From NCBI RefSeq assembly GCF_964204645.1, contig NC_134027.1, positions 17,594,485-17,658,484 of the forward strand: a DNA stretch of 64,000 nucleotides, in the 5' to 3' direction. Under the pieces are notes generated by a model. That model searched no databases. It had not been told where the DNA came from and worked only from the letters and a program-made list of their open reading frames with translations. How positions within the stretch are numbered: position 1 is the stretch's first letter; each line of letters begins with the position of its first letter. A program made the position numbers and the translations under genes. This document shows positions 1-11,349 of this stretch, one piece after another. The DNA is from Tubulanus polymorphus (Eukaryota; Nemertea; Palaeonemertea; Tubulaniformes; Tubulanidae).

Positions 1-435
1 CAAATTGAGAGTGACAACGAATATGACAGCAGCAGTTCAGATGATGTGAATTAGTCAGAAAGTAGGTTTATAGTGCCAGCAATGATTTTGATGATGAAAA
101 TGAAATCAGTGACAATTTTTTTAGACCCTGTTGATACGGTTGTCATGGTAACGGACACCAATAACAATAATGAAGAATCAGAAACTGTCCATCTTCAAGG
201 TCACATATATTCAAATAATTTGTCTTATTTGTAAGCCCAATGGTTATCAACACCATGGTATAAAATGTATCAGTGTCAAATACATAGGAAAAATTTTCTG
301 AGGCCTGAAATTATACCCCAATGAAACCCCTTACATCCGGACAGAGCAGTTTATCTGAAACTTTTTCGTGAATTTTTTTCATGGCGGCCATCTTGGAGTA
401 TGTGACCTTGACCTCAAGTTCACTTATATCCAAAT

Positions 436-528
436 TATTAGGGTTTTCTGTTTCTTCACAGAAAACCCTATTGAAATTCGCGTGATTATTATTAGGGTTT
501 CTGCTGCCTTCGCAGAAACCCTATTGTA
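436..528. repeat. Paired palindromic element ends
   Basis: Two adjacent palindromes: AGGGTTTTCTG..CAGAAAACCCT (about 438-468) and AGGGTTTCTGC..GCAGAAACCCT (about 494-524). Each can fold into a hairpin. The same pair occurs in reverse order at 20,066-20,148, and the second alone at 16,258-16,287. They mark the ends of families B and the 5.1-kb composite insertion. Confidence 0.65.
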
Positions 529-529
529 T

Positions 530-537
530 TCCTGCTG

Positions 538-568
<31 letters not shown>

Positions 569-2131
569 TCTTTTTCACACTGGATCTTACTGAAAGGATA
601 TAAACAACTGCAACTTACTTTCACTGTCGGTGAAACCATTCGGTATCACAAGTACTACGCTGCATTGACAAATACTGTATATAATATTAATCAGAAGTAT
701 ATAATATTAATCAGAAATGCACTGTTTACTCACTGTGAGCCTCTAAACATCGAAATTTAAGCCCGATTCAAACAGTATCCATCTACGTATGTGTATTGCC
801 TGCGTGTCATTCCCACAGCGGCTCCTAAACACGTGTGTTTGTGTCTGTGTCCTTATATCGATAGAGCTGTGTTGTTCTAGATCTGTAGTAAACACGTAAG
901 CAGTAGTGATATTTTTATCTCTTCCTTCTACAAATCGATTGTTGAATTAGGACATTGCTCGACTGAACGCAACTGAGGAATTTTTATGGCCTTATTTGTG
1001 CCGTATGTTAAAGAGCATCATATATTGCTTCGGCAACACAAGTTAGAGCATCATATATAGGCTTTAATACTTCGAATTCCGCTAGTAACAAGAATATTGC
1101 TCAACGGATTTACTTGAAACTTACGTGAGATGTACGGAACACAGGTACCTTGAGGTAAGTCGAAGGGATCTTTGATTGGGGACCCCGTTCACCCACCAGG
1201 GGGTGTTTTACATTTGAAAATTGTGACATCGAAAAGTTACTGTGTGAGAAAATTTTTTGTCTTTGACTTTTCAGCTTCGGGCGAGCACGAAAGTTGTTCA
1301 TAACAGCCCGGAGGTTAAAAAAGTCAATGGCACGCCCAATCTACGATTAACCGTTGATACACATGTCCCTGGTTACAAAATGAAACGAACCCCTCATATG
1401 ATTAGTTCCCATTTTAACCACTAGGGGGCGTAAATTTTGAAAAATCGATTTCAGCATCCATTTTTCGCATTTAATGCGGTCTGTTTATTATGAAAATCAC
1501 AAAACTTGGTATAAGTACAAAGACACGTGTGTAATATGCCATCCTGCATGATTAGTTCTTACAACTGCCACCAGGGGACTGTGAAAACAACGATTTTTGC
1601 TCCTAGGTCCTTAACCGTTGGCGATAGAATCGAGGTTGCAATGTGTGGTTAGCAGCCCTTTTCAAGATACTTGGATTTATGTATGGTTTAAGTAGGTAAC
1701 TTATATGATTCTCCAGGAGCGCCACCTACATTTTGCTGGAAATGCATTTTCATTGATAGCTACTAAGTGGATAAAGGGATCTCTATGAAAATTGATATAC
1801 ATGTACCTGGATATAAGAAACAACGAATCCCTAACATAATTAGTTCCTATTCTAACGACTAGGGGGCGTTAATGTTGAAAACTCATTCTAGCATCAGTTT
1901 TTTCGATTGAAATTCAGTAGTATGCTAACCGGCAAATTACCGGCCACTTGGGCATGGTAAAAGTACCGTATCTTCGTTATTCTCGGTGTCATATCCCCTA
2001 ACCTTGGTACATTAGAACTTTTCGCGTAGTATCCCATGTGAATCAACATAGCCATGTTATCAGCTGACCCCTTGGTGGCGCTCCTCATCCAGCAAGGCAG
2101 AAACCCGTTATCGCTGCTTTGCAGCTATATT
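530..2131 (-). repeat. Repeat family B, copy 1 (minus orientation)
   Basis: About 1.6 kb matching, in reverse complement, the family B copy at 16,300-18,247. Shared blocks include the 'cagcccggaggttaaa' segment (about 1,302-1,320 versus 17,497-17,515), the segment containing 'accaggggg' and the end AAACCCGTTATCGCTGC with palindromic GCTGCtttGCAGC (2,101-2,131). A (TTA)n run (541-567) lies at the other end. Several conserved blocks carry 'gcgccaccta' or 'ccccctag' strings. No reading frame is conserved between copies, so I call it a non-autonomous repeat. Confidence 0.65.
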
Positions 2132-4421
2132 TATTTTTTTTTTTCCCTTTTCCACATAGTTTTTGTTAAAAGTGTAAAGGCTTCCTTACCTTACCGATGT
2201 CGCCGATACAATCCGTATGATGTCCTTCAGCTCACTTTAATCTCCAGATACTGCATGGGAATTTTGATAAATCCACCTTATAAAGGCACTGTCGAGCCGT
2301 AAACATCGGAAATTTGGCTCCGTTCAATTAGTAGCCATGTTGTGTTTTCTTACCGATATTTCTCTCTTCTTTTCGAGGAAGAGCTATCGAATAATTCCCT
2401 CTCTTCGCCACAATCAATTTCAAAGTCAATTTTATGAATTTATTGCTCAGCGGGTCCGAGTCCAAGAGTTTACGAGTCTGGCGTTCACGTGTCTGACAGG
2501 TTTACGGGCATTTGTTTGTTACCTCTTTAATATTTTTGATTTCTTGTTATTCCGAATATTTTATTTAAGTATATTGCTGATCAGTTCATGTAACCAAAAG
2601 CGTCAATAAACAGACTTTGAATTGATCAAGTTTAAATCAAGGTCGTTGAGTCGCGGAAGGCTACTAGAATTACGTTCGTCTTCGTCTCAGAGAGAAAACA
2701 AACGACAGAAAAGTATCAGGTGATTATCGATAGCCTACAACGGTACACACAGTTGACAAACAGTGTTAGGCCTGTGCCGGTTGGTACGTACTGGGACTAA
2801 ATATACTGGTTGGTCAGTTGGTTCGGTTGTGAAGTGTGGAAGCTAAGATTATCAGAAAGCCTACCGGTATTTATTTGTCTATAGGCCTATTATATAGAAG
2901 CCAATACCATTTTAAGTATGTAGTTGTTAACCGCACGTGACTGTACGGTGATCTCCACAGGTTAACCGTGTACGTGAGTTCCCTACTAAGTCTATAATGC
3001 CATACGTGAGTTCCTAGTTAGTAGCCAATACCATTTTAAGTACGAAATTGTTACGCGTACGTGACTGTACGGTGATACAGGTTAACCGTACGTGATTTCC
3101 CTAAAAACGCTGTACGTGAGTTCCTATAATCTGCAAACGCGCATGCGTTAAAGAATAGAGTTTGGGTTGGGTGAGGCTAGGCTATTTGTAAATCAAATTT
3201 CATCCACCCTGCAGTTACGTTCTGTAGCACAGTGGGTAAATCACTGGACTACTACTGGATTTTTTTTTTCGTTTTGTTTCGAATCCCAATATTGCAAGTC
3301 TGAGCGTCAACGTACTCACATATGGCTAACCTGTAGAAATCACCGTACAGTCACGTACAGGTTACAACTGCGTTTTAAGTATTAAGTGAGTACGACAAGC
3401 CTACCATGCCTATGTACTACAAAATCAACTTTTTCCCTCTCGTCGGCCCTACAGTGATGTTACTATAACTGGTGCCATTATAATATGGATAGGATTTGGT
3501 CAGGACTAGCCTAAAGTCTAATTCGGTCTATGTACTAATTCACTCGATAGGCCTATTTTTAAAACAATACAGTGAAATATTCACACGCAGAAAGGCTAAT
3601 TGATTTGAGCCATGTGATTAAGTTTGGCCAGGCCTTCTCTGACCTGCTGACATTAATAGTCAAACCAAAACGTTCATGTGGTCACGGCTTGTATTACCAG
3701 AAATCATTGTAGGCCTGTACATTTTGCTGTTCGTAGGTTTGGTATACCAATTTCTCCATTCTTGACTGATAAGTGTACGGTACAGCAATTATATATTATA
3801 CAATTGTTCCAATGGGAATAGGGCCTATTGATTGGGCTTATTATTTCCTGCTTTAGAGTACTGAAATAAACCTAATGTTCTTTCAAATATCCAACATCGG
3901 TGAAAGTTTGATTAATACTGTATACATGTACTGTAGGTTTTCATGTTGTATGAATATTTTGCAGTTCAAATGGTTATGATGCTGATTCCAATGTCAAACG
4001 CATGAAGTTAGATGGTCAAGGACAGTCAACACCAAGATATCTCTCTTCGACCGATGTTGTACCATAGAAGATCTGATTCTTTCAACTCAAGGAAAGTGAT
4101 TCAACACGATCGACATAACACTGGAATAGGTTTGCAGTAACTAACGGTTCATTTCATTTAGTCCTATGTACTTTTTAGCCAATTTGGATTTGATTGTAAT
4201 TGAAACTCTGGAACTGTTAACAAAAGACAAGTATGACAAGTTGAAAAAATACAAGTTATGCTTGATTCTCATGTTCAAATTTAATTCAAATTTATTTTAT
4301 TACATCATATTTACAAAGCATATCATTGGTTCATACAGTAATAAAAATTAGGGCAGAACAAATATTATAACAGAAACTCCAAAAAGGCAATGAATTTCTA
4401 TAACTAAATGAACATTATTTT
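2132..4421. other. No gene seen; short internal repeats only
   Basis: I see no supported coding sequence. The short open frames at 2,337-2,609 and 3,167-3,385 have no recognisable domain. The only structure is the repeat cluster at 2,895-3,390. Confidence 0.5.
2895..3390. repeat. Direct and inverted repeats around GTGACTGTACGGTGAT
   Basis: Two direct copies of about 95 bp ('agccaataccattttaagta...gtgactgtacggtgat...ggttaaccgt') start near 2,899 and 3,021. A shorter inverted copy (ATCACCGTACAGTCACGTAC, 3,339-3,358) lies about 250 bp downstream. Each contains a palindromic GTACGTGA/GTACGG core. The function is unknown; this could be a small foldback element. Confidence 0.55.
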
Positions 4422-4983
4422 AAGCCCACTTGGGACTTTAGTCCCAGCGGGCTATTGCGTTCACTTTTCGTCCATCGTCCGTCCGTCCGTAGACGGAAAT
4501 CAGTTATTTTAGGAAGTTTTGAAGACGCTTCAATGTAATGTCTTGATATTTGGGTTTCAGATGTATCTACCCTAGACACATCTTCAGCTCAAAAACTGGG
4601 CCTGTCAGAATCAAGATGACCGACTGGCAGCCATTGTTGTTCGCCAAAATCAACACTTTTTACACATTTTTGAACTTTTTGAGGGAAATTTTGAAGATGC
4701 TTTGATCAATTACCTTTGTCTTTCGGATATGTGTGAATACCCCCTGGGCCCATCAGCATAACAAAAATTGGGATACGGTCTCAAGATGGCCGTCCTATGA
4801 CCTTTTTTAGTGCCCAAAAATGTCAATTTTGGCCCGAATTCTGAGTTTGCCATTTCTCATTGCAATTTGTGACGGGTTTTCTTTGAAAAGGGATGTTTTA
4901 TACCTTTGATACCTGAATTGTTAGATTTTTGAGCATTTGGAACCACTTCCCAAGTGGGCATGGTGTCCCTGGACCCCTAGTTC
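4422..4983. mobile_element. Short TIR element, family D copy 1
   Basis: It begins AGCCCACTTGGGACTT and ends near CCCAAGTGGGCATGG, giving inverted ends GCCCACTTGGGA. A longer relative lies at 12,547-13,801. It has no coding potential and is MITE-like. The left part holds a (CCGT)n stretch, the same arrangement as in the unrelated element at 49,503. Confidence 0.6.
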
Positions 4984-5557
4984 TAATAAATCAGATCAAG
5001 AGTGACTCTCCCGTTTATTAGGAAACACACGCAACTAGTGGAATAGGTTTGATTTACACACATGTTGCGGGTATCAATTGTTTATCACTGTAGAATTTGT
5101 AATCCATAAAAGCCAAAATCAACATCAGCCGGAAACCCAGACCAAATCAATTCATAATTTATTGATTGAATCTACACTACAATATATGTATTTATTCAAA
5201 TATTTCAATAAAAACATTAACTTCTTAAATCTATTCTAAATCATAATACGTTCTTATCTGTGAATTCACTCAATCTATCGGCTCAGCAGGTGCTTAAGAT
5301 AAGTTCTTAATAGGACAGATCCATTTTTAAGGATGGTGATAATACAGTATCATGATGTTTGAATGCCAAAATAAATGCCTGGTCAAATATATTAATATTT
5401 GTGATTGTACGTCCACGTATGTTCGGTTTCAAAGCTGAATCATATTTGACGTTTACACAGTGGTTGCATATTAGGTTCGAATCTGTCAATGCATTTTATT
5501 CTATGTATCGATATTTCAATTTACTACAATTCCCATCATTCTGAATGGCTTTACAGA
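4984..5557. other. No gene seen
   Basis: AT-rich spacer within the composite insertion. Overlapping short open frames on both strands near 5,307-5,544 have no recognisable motif. Confidence 0.5.
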
Positions 5558-5750
5558 AAACCCGTCATCGCTGCTTTGCAGCTATATTTTATGTCTAAAT
5601 TGTTGGCCCAAAAGTTATCAACAACATGCTATATAAATTTTCTGTGTCAGATACCTTGGTAACTATCCTATGAAGTTTCAAATATAACCCTATAAACCCC
5701 TAAATTCCCTCCGGTAAAGCAGTGGAGACACTATGTGGTATTGAAAGGGT

Positions 5751-6475
5751 TAAATAAAATTGATATTTTTTGTCATTATGTATGGATTTTCCCACGATCC
5801 AGAAAAGATGCTGTACAAAACAAAAAGTTTAGGAAAATTTCTTTCAGGTGCATTAAAACCAGAAAAAAAACAATTTGATGATGGAAAAGAATTTGATAAT
5901 TCATTAGTTCATAGTCTCTTAGATAACCATAATATTAAATATTTTTCAACAAAATCTGATAAAAAAGCAGCAGAACAAGAATGTGGAAATATTTCACAGC
6001 AAATAATACTTTTAAATGGATTGATATTTGACCATAATTAATAGAAGGATATAATAATACTTACCATTCATCTTAATACTTACCATTCATCTTTTGGAGT
6101 GAAACCTATCGATGCTAGAAAACCTGAAAATGCTGAAATTGTTTGAAACAATTTATATGGTGCATTTCCTGTAAATGATTTTGGTGAACCTAGATATAAA
6201 GTTGGTCAAATGTTAGAATTTCTAAGTATAAAAAGATATTTGATAAAGGATATGATCGTAATTTTACTAGAGAAATATATGTAAGATAAAAAAAGTTATA
6301 ACAACAAAACCATATGTCTATAGATTAATAGATTTAGATGGTGACGAAGTTGCTGGGTAATTTTATGAAGAAGAATTAAGTTTAACTACAGAAAAACTAG
6401 AACAAGAATATACGATTGAAAAATTATTAAAAACAAAAACTGTTAAAGGGGTTGTGAAGAGTTGTGGGAAAAGTT
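5751..6475 (+). pseudogene. Polinton (Maverick) integrase remnant
   Basis: This is a broken copy of the retroviral-type integrase of Polintons. The start reads as the catalytic-core segment IDIFCHYVWIFP; after a frameshift come QFDDGKEF (the second catalytic Asp region) and YFSTKSDKKAA, which match QFDEGKEF and YFSTHSDKKAS in the integrase at 37.5-38.5 kb. Further on, in another frame, are NNLYGAF and the C-terminal block PYVYRLIDLDGDEVAG with an in-frame stop, then FYEEELSL. At least two frameshifts and two stops make it non-functional. The AT-rich base use matches the large Polinton and not its surroundings. The piggyBac TTAA at 5,750 overlaps the first preserved codons, so copy 1 probably inserted into this pseudogene. 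Confidence 0.8.
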
Positions 6476-6728
6476 GATGAATTATCCTAATACTATATTT
6501 TTGTGAACCGCTTCGATCGCTAAAAACATTTCAATTGGAATTTTTCTAATTCCACCCATCCAAACCCGAAATATCCCCTTAGCAATGGCCCTGGCAACAG
6601 AATGGGCTCTCTCGCTGATCGTGGGAGATGTCGTCACACCGTGATACACTCAAAACCGGAAGTAAATTTCTACTACGTGACACACGCTTTCTGTCGCAAT
6701 CCGCTGTATTTTCCCCGTGTTTTTTATC

Positions 6729-6956
6729 ATGCCTCGTCGTTGTGTAGCAATATATTGCTCCCACGATGATGGAAGACTTTTTAAATGGCCTAAAGATGAG
6801 ATAACAGCCCGCAAATGGACAAAATTTGTTCAAGTTAAACGAAAAGACTTCAAGTTAGATCGGACTGTCTCCACACTGTCGTTGTTGTGTTATAGACACT
6901 TTGAAGACGAATGCTTTTCAAATCTAACTCAACTTCACTTTGGATTTGCTAAAAAG
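6729..6956 (+). pseudogene. THAP zinc-finger exon of a decayed transposase-like gene
   Basis: The first coding exon encodes a THAP (C2CH) DNA-binding domain: MPRRCVAIYCS with the first cysteines, LFKWPKDEITARKWTKFV with the conserved Pro and Trp, then LCYRHFEDECF with the final Cys-His pair. I start at 6,729 because the motif begins with Met-Pro-Arg-Arg-Cys; an in-frame ATG lies 12 bases upstream. The exon ends at a GTAAGT donor (6,957). The next exon begins after TTTCAG near 7,095 and continues in frame with FLLKPSSVPTIHL, the linker usual after a THAP domain. Such domains occur in P-element, Kolobok and host genes; the downstream exons favour a transposase relative. Confidence 0.75.
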
Positions 6957-7095
6957 TAAGTGTTTGTTGTTTTATTGTTATTTTCATTCAATTCTATGCA
7001 ATTTATTACCCTCAGGACAGTAGGCCTACTCCTACATTATCTGCTAATTTCCTAAGCAAAACAAACCGTCCCAGATGTAGGCTATTGAAAATTTC

Positions 7096-7704
7096 ACTTA
7101 ACAACTGTTTTTCAGATTTCTGTTAAAACCCTCTTCTGTACCAACTATACATCTCACTGGTCCAGATTAATCAGGAGATAGCACCAGTATTTCAAATAAT
7201 GAGGCATCAACCAGCACTTCAATGCCATCTTCTAAACGGGGCGCGTTCAGAAAGAGGGAAAACAAACATTTAATAGAAGATGCCATCACCATCAATGATT
7301 CCGATCAGCTCGACCTTTCTGGAATAGAGCCTATTGCTCCATCGGATACATTATCTGATAAATGTTATGTCATTTTTTTCCTGGAACTACATTGTGAAGG
7401 TTCTATTTCAGCCTATATGCGAAAACTGACTTTTTGTTTAAAAGAATATTCTTGCAGGCATAAAGACACTGAAATGGAAGCCAAATTGTGAGAGGTGTGT
7501 AAAAAAAGCCACGTCAGATCCAAACATGTTGAGTGTTCCTTAGGCCCATCTTACAAAAAAAGGAAGGGTGGTAATAACTCTGATATCGATCATTTCTCTG
7601 ATTCTGAAGAAAGCGATTGTGAAATCAAAGATAGCGATTGTGAAATTGAAAATCCGGATGATATTGATTTTGGAGAACACGAAAGTTGTTTCAATGATGA
7701 TTAA
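7096..7704 (+). pseudogene. Exon 2 region of the THAP gene: linker and acidic tail
   Basis: It follows a TTTCAG acceptor and continues the THAP frame (LLKPSSVPTIHLTG). An in-frame TAA at about 7,168 and a TGA at 7,489 break it, but the frame stays open around them: a Ser/Thr-rich stretch, a basic segment KRGAFRKRENK, then a very acidic end (DSEESDCEIKDSDCEIENP) that stops at 7,704. The segment around 7,350-7,400 may contain an unspliced intron. The acidic end may itself be a terminal exon or lead into the 8.6-kb exons. No enzymatic motif is present here. Confidence 0.5.
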
Positions 7705-7761
7705 AATCTAAATTTCATTATTTGTTTGCACTCATTAAATTATGATTTTCATAAACATATG

Positions 7762-8541
7762 CAGTCAACCTCGGTTAATCCGTATTAGTACTTATTCCGT
7801 ATAAATAAATTGGTCCCGTTTTTCAGTAACGTTATTCCCTTTAAAATTCTGTGTCTAATTCGTACTCCCTAATCTGTATTTTCACTTATTCCGTAGACAA
7901 ATGCGCGGTCCCGTTGTCTAATTTATATGTAAATCCCTATGTGTAATCCGTATCAGCTGTCTCAGCTGTTGGGAACATACACTTGAAGTGAAAAAAGTAT
8001 AAACATCTGTAGTCTAATGAGGTTAATGTGGTCAGTAGGAAATATGCGAAACTAAGAAAACTCAAGTTAATCCATCAATGTCATATTAGTATCAAGCTTC
8101 ACAAAATATTCAGTACAGATGCTATTATTTGTCAATCAGCAAAAGACCTTTGATGAAGTGTCCTCTAGTACATGACCTGTGGGTTATCTGTACTTTTAGA
8201 CACACGATTGCTTCAAATAGTCCTATGAAACCAGTTGGTTTGTGTTTCATCACACCAGGGGTGTTTTCTTTTCAAGTATAAATGATATCCAACGGATCTA
8301 ATGAACCATCGGACACTATAAACTTTTTATTTCCCCCAATGGATTGTTAGAATGTGGTTCTACTGTAGAAGTCGTCCACAGATTGAGAGATAACCAGCTA
8401 TTATACGGATTGTGCACTTAAATCATAGTTTACACGGGTAATAGTTAATTCGTATCAATTACAAATTATCTGTTATCCGTATATCACTTAATCCGTACTA
8501 AAAAGCTCAGTCCCTAGTGACGGAATAACCGAGGTTGACTG
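7762..8541. mobile_element. TIR element with pogo/Tigger-like ends, in an intron of the THAP gene
   Basis: The left end is CAGTCAACCTCGGTTAATCC and the right end is GGAATAACCGAGGTTGACTG, giving near-perfect inverted repeats of about 20 bp. The CAGT start and internal 'attccgta / taatccgta' repeats resemble ends of pogo/Tigger-type Tc1-mariner elements. TA follows the right end directly; at the left a TA lies two bases away. No transposase is inside, so this is a non-autonomous derivative of about 780 bp. It lies between exon regions of the THAP gene. Confidence 0.6.
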
Positions 8542-8579
8542 TATATTATAGTTCAGATGATGATCCCTTTCACAAGCGG

Positions 8580-8900
8580 AATAAATACATTGTTTTCGAG
8601 TCAGAATTGTTTAGCGCTTCATGAGGTTTGCACCTTTTGCCGGGGAACAAATCGCTGTTACAAGCAGGTAGGCTACTGTACTGAATTATACTGAAAATTA
8701 ATGCGCATACGTTTAATATTGACCTAAGCTCAAATAACAATATATGTAATTTTATATTTCATATCTCAGGTAAAAGGGACACTCATAACTGTCAGAACAT
8801 GCAGTACGAGTGTTCGTCAAATTCCAATTCTGAATATATTACTCAGTGCAAGCATTCTGTTCTGTGGGGCATTGCCTTCAAAAATCTTTAGACTTTTTGG
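8580..8900 (+). pseudogene. Central exons of the THAP/DDE gene
   Basis: Two exon remnants. The first (about 8,580-8,671) reads KYIVFESELF, then after a 1-base shift ALHEVCTFCRGTNRCYKQ with paired cysteines, ending at a GTAGGC donor. The second starts after CTCAG (about 8,770), reads VKGTLITVRTC and ends with NILLSASILFCGALPSKIFR. These blocks, in this order, match a family of THAP-associated transposase-like proteins common in aquatic animals. The family assignment comes from motif recall and not from a search. The frameshift shows the gene is decayed here. Confidence 0.55.
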
Positions 8901-8985
8901 GTAAATATTTGAGAAAAGTGGAATTATCTAGTTCGATTCTACATTTAAAAAAAAATCTAAATCTAAATCTAAATCTTATTTTTAG

Positions 8986-9677
8986 TTTTCTTAACATCGT
9001 GTGCCAGACTTCGAGAACATTCTTTCACCAACAAGGCAAACATGGCATCATTCACGTGAAAAACTCCTTTCTTCAGTAAAACAAAAGGAGTTAATATTGG
9101 GAGGAGATGTACGATGCGATTCAATGAGTCATAGTGCTAGATTTGGCAGCTATAGCCTAATGGAACTGGAAATGAATAAATTAATTTCAGTGCAGCTTGT
9201 TCAGGTGAATTACCGATCAATGTATGGTAACTCTTGATGTATAAAAATGCGTTCATTCAATATTGTCTATATAATTACAGAGTAATGGAACTCAAAGCAG
9301 TTACCAAATGGAACTGGAAGGGCTGAAACGATGCCGTGAAGACCTAAAAGAATTTACTGTGAAAGCACTGATCACTGACCGACATACCATAGTATTGTCA
9401 ATCATTTTGCCCCGAAAATGTATAAATTTTCATACAGTGGTATTCAGAGCAGGTACAGTATTCATAATTTTCTATACTTTGACAGAGGAAAGTTCAGAAA
9501 TTGAACCTCTTTTCTCTTTTTATTTCAGGATATTTCGAGCAGCACTGCACTATAATGAAAATGCTGGTCACTCAAAAGCTGTCACCCAGACAGGAAAAAA
9601 TCAGTACAATATTGTGTTCCCCTAGTCCAAAAAGGGTGGTTACTCAATCAAGAAAGTACTGGTGGATTCAACTTATC
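8986..9677 (+). pseudogene. DDE-like core exons of the THAP gene
   Basis: Three exons with consensus-like borders. Exon a (8,986-9,204, after TTTTAG, before GTGAAT) contains TSRTFFHQQGKH, then LILGGDVRCDSMSHSARFGS, whose GGD.R.DS..HSA pattern is the likely first catalytic Asp block. Exon b (from 9,281 after TTACAG) reads SSYQMELEGLKRCREDL and KALITDRHT, the likely second Asp block (TDRH). Exon c (9,529-9,677, after TTTCAG) reads AALHYNENAGHSKAVT, then after an in-frame TAG SKKGGYSIKKVLVDSTY. The phase-1 donor at 9,678 joins in frame to the exon at 14,422. The best guess is a Kolobok-type THAP transposase. A missing middle block and the stop indicate a pseudogene. Confidence 0.6.
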
Positions 9678-9935
9678 GTGAGTATAGTTATATTACCAAC
9701 GTATGAATATTGTTGAACTTTCGTTAAATTATATTACTAATCACTAAACTTTAATTTTTAGATTTAACTAGAAAATCTAAGGATAAGTATATTATGTTAA
9801 CCCTTACAATACCACTACCATATGGCATACGGTACAAATTGGCAAGCATACCCATACCGTATGTGATACGGTATCACTTAACCCTTCTTCTAGAAGGGCA
9901 TATCTATCAGTTTCAGCAGGTGCTGGCATCTGCAT

Positions 9936-10096
9936 AAAATCCAAGATGACAACAGCCAGGAAAAAATTTGGCTGGATGAAACGGTTCAGCAGCTCGTATA
10001 TGATGCTCATAGTGATGCTGGTGACTTGGAATTTGGTAGTGATCAAATTGAGAGTGACAACGAATATAACAGCAGCAGTTCAGATGATGAGACTTA
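9936..10096 (+). pseudogene. Acidic reading-frame remnant of the piggyBac-like element
   Basis: An open stretch of about 50 codons without a clear start, ending in TAG. It reads KIQDDNSQEKIWLDE, then LEFGSDQIESDNEYNSS and Ser/Asp-rich residues. The last part recurs at the very start of the window. Acidic N-termini are usual in piggyBac transposases, so this may be the remains of that region; no DDD core follows. Confidence 0.4.
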
Positions 10097-11148
10097 GTCA
10101 GAAAATAGGTTTATAGTGCCGGCAATGATTTTGATGATGAAAATGAAATCAGTGACAATTTTTTTAGACCCTGTTGATACGGTTGTCATGGCACGGACAC
10201 CAATCACAAATATAGCTGCATAGCAGCGATAACGGGTTTCTGCCTAATTGGTTCATATGTTGAACTGGGAAGCGTACGAAGATTTCATCGAAATAATTCT
10301 TGCCCATAACATATGACTATTGCTAAGAAGCGCAACCTGGGTCAACATTATGCTGGATATGTGGATATTAGGAGTCCATTTGTCAAAGCATCGAAGCAAT
10401 ACAGTCCAACTTGTTTATGTCTCAGATGGAGCGCACCGGGCAGGGCCGTCATTATATTGCTGACTTATCCAAATTACACTTACTCAGCGCAACGTTTTTC
10501 AGTGTGTAAACTCTGTCGTACTCGGCGTTATAGGACAGTGAGGAATTGAATTTTAGCCACCTGAGCTCTTGGCTTAATTCGAGCAAAAGACGTTAAATGA
10601 CTTCACAGAATTTGATTATGAGTCTAAGATTTTCTAAATTTTTGAAGAATGCTTTCTCTGGTTTTGAGATCAATTAAAATTCACTCCTGAATACATTAGT
10701 AAAAAATTAGTCATAGATTTTATTTTATTGAAAGAAATTCTACTGAACACAGATTTTGAAATGAATTATGTGTCGGTTGATCCAGACGAAATAATTACAG
10801 CTAAATCAATTGACGATCAACAAGGTGGAGTTTTCATTTATCTTCGGATAATTTGTCTACCCCTGATGATACAAGCATTTTGACGTCATCTTTTGAAACC
10901 TCAACGCTTTATCTGCGCGCATCAATTAGTCAGCCACAGTCGATTTTCATGCCATCTGACCTCTTTCCACCTGTAATTAAGCAATCTAATGTAAGAATTA
11001 CTCAGTTATGTAATATAATAGAGGAGTGAAAGAAAGAATAAATATTTAAATCGTGCGTTTGTCATGAAACATCTATTACTACTGTCTCGCAGAGCATAGA
11101 CACTGACCGTTAAGCCATGTAAAATTGGTATTTTAAGGGCTATTCGGT

Positions 11149-11340
11149 TTACTCCAAAACCAGTCTATGATAAAATTTTAAAAGCTTCATATCAAGGGTA
11201 TATCGTAGGACTCTTGATGCCCGTGAATTATCATCCCATAATAACAATGAATCCAATTCTGCATGTACACTAGCACGACTGATTACCAATCCAAATATTT
11301 TAAACATGACATTAGAAAAAACAATTACACAAAACGTCAA
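11149..11340 (-). pseudogene. Family A conserved segment, minus strand
   Basis: The translated frame includes RASVHAELDSLLLWDDNSRA and RVLRYTLDMKLLKFYHRLVLE. The inverted family A copy encodes nearly the same residues at 23,295-23,408, with mostly conservative differences and an internal length change. Just upstream, a GTAAGTACTTGACG splice-donor-like string is kept in both copies. I do not recognise the protein. Conservation at the amino-acid level between diverged copies suggests the ancestor encoded it, either as an element gene or as a captured exon. Confidence 0.5.
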
Positions 11341-11349
11341 GTACTTACA

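Larger units (their letters stand above)
436..5588. mobile_element. Composite insertion inside piggyBac-like copy 1
   Basis: In copy 2 the sequence after 'cttatatccaaattatt' runs straight into 'tatgtctacattgttggcc' (about 13,980-14,015). In copy 1 the same two halves are separated by 5.1 kb, so the interval is an insertion. Its left edge is a short palindrome (AGGGTTTTCTG...CAGAAAACCCT); its right edge is GAAAACCCG, then a GCTGCtttGCAGC palindrome (about 5,558-5,583). It contains a minus-strand family B copy, a family D element and about 2 kb of sequence with no recognised content. No coding gene is apparent. Confidence 0.6.
1..5753 (+). mobile_element. piggyBac-like element, copy 1 (left end outside window, interrupted)
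   Basis: The right end reads GTGGTATTGAAAGGG followed by TTAA (5,750-5,753). The same terminus with TTAA ends the second copy at 14,158. Positions 1-345 match the left part of the second copy (about 10,033-10,203 plus 12,330-12,500), and 5,590-5,749 match 13,995-14,157. Between about 436 and 5,588 this copy is interrupted by a 5.1-kb insertion. Positions 1-54 are the end of a short acidic reading frame (QIESDNEYDSSSSDD then stop), also present in copy 2. TTAA flanks and CCCTT-type ends are piggyBac traits; no transposase catalytic domain is visible, so the copy is probably non-autonomous. Confidence 0.7.
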
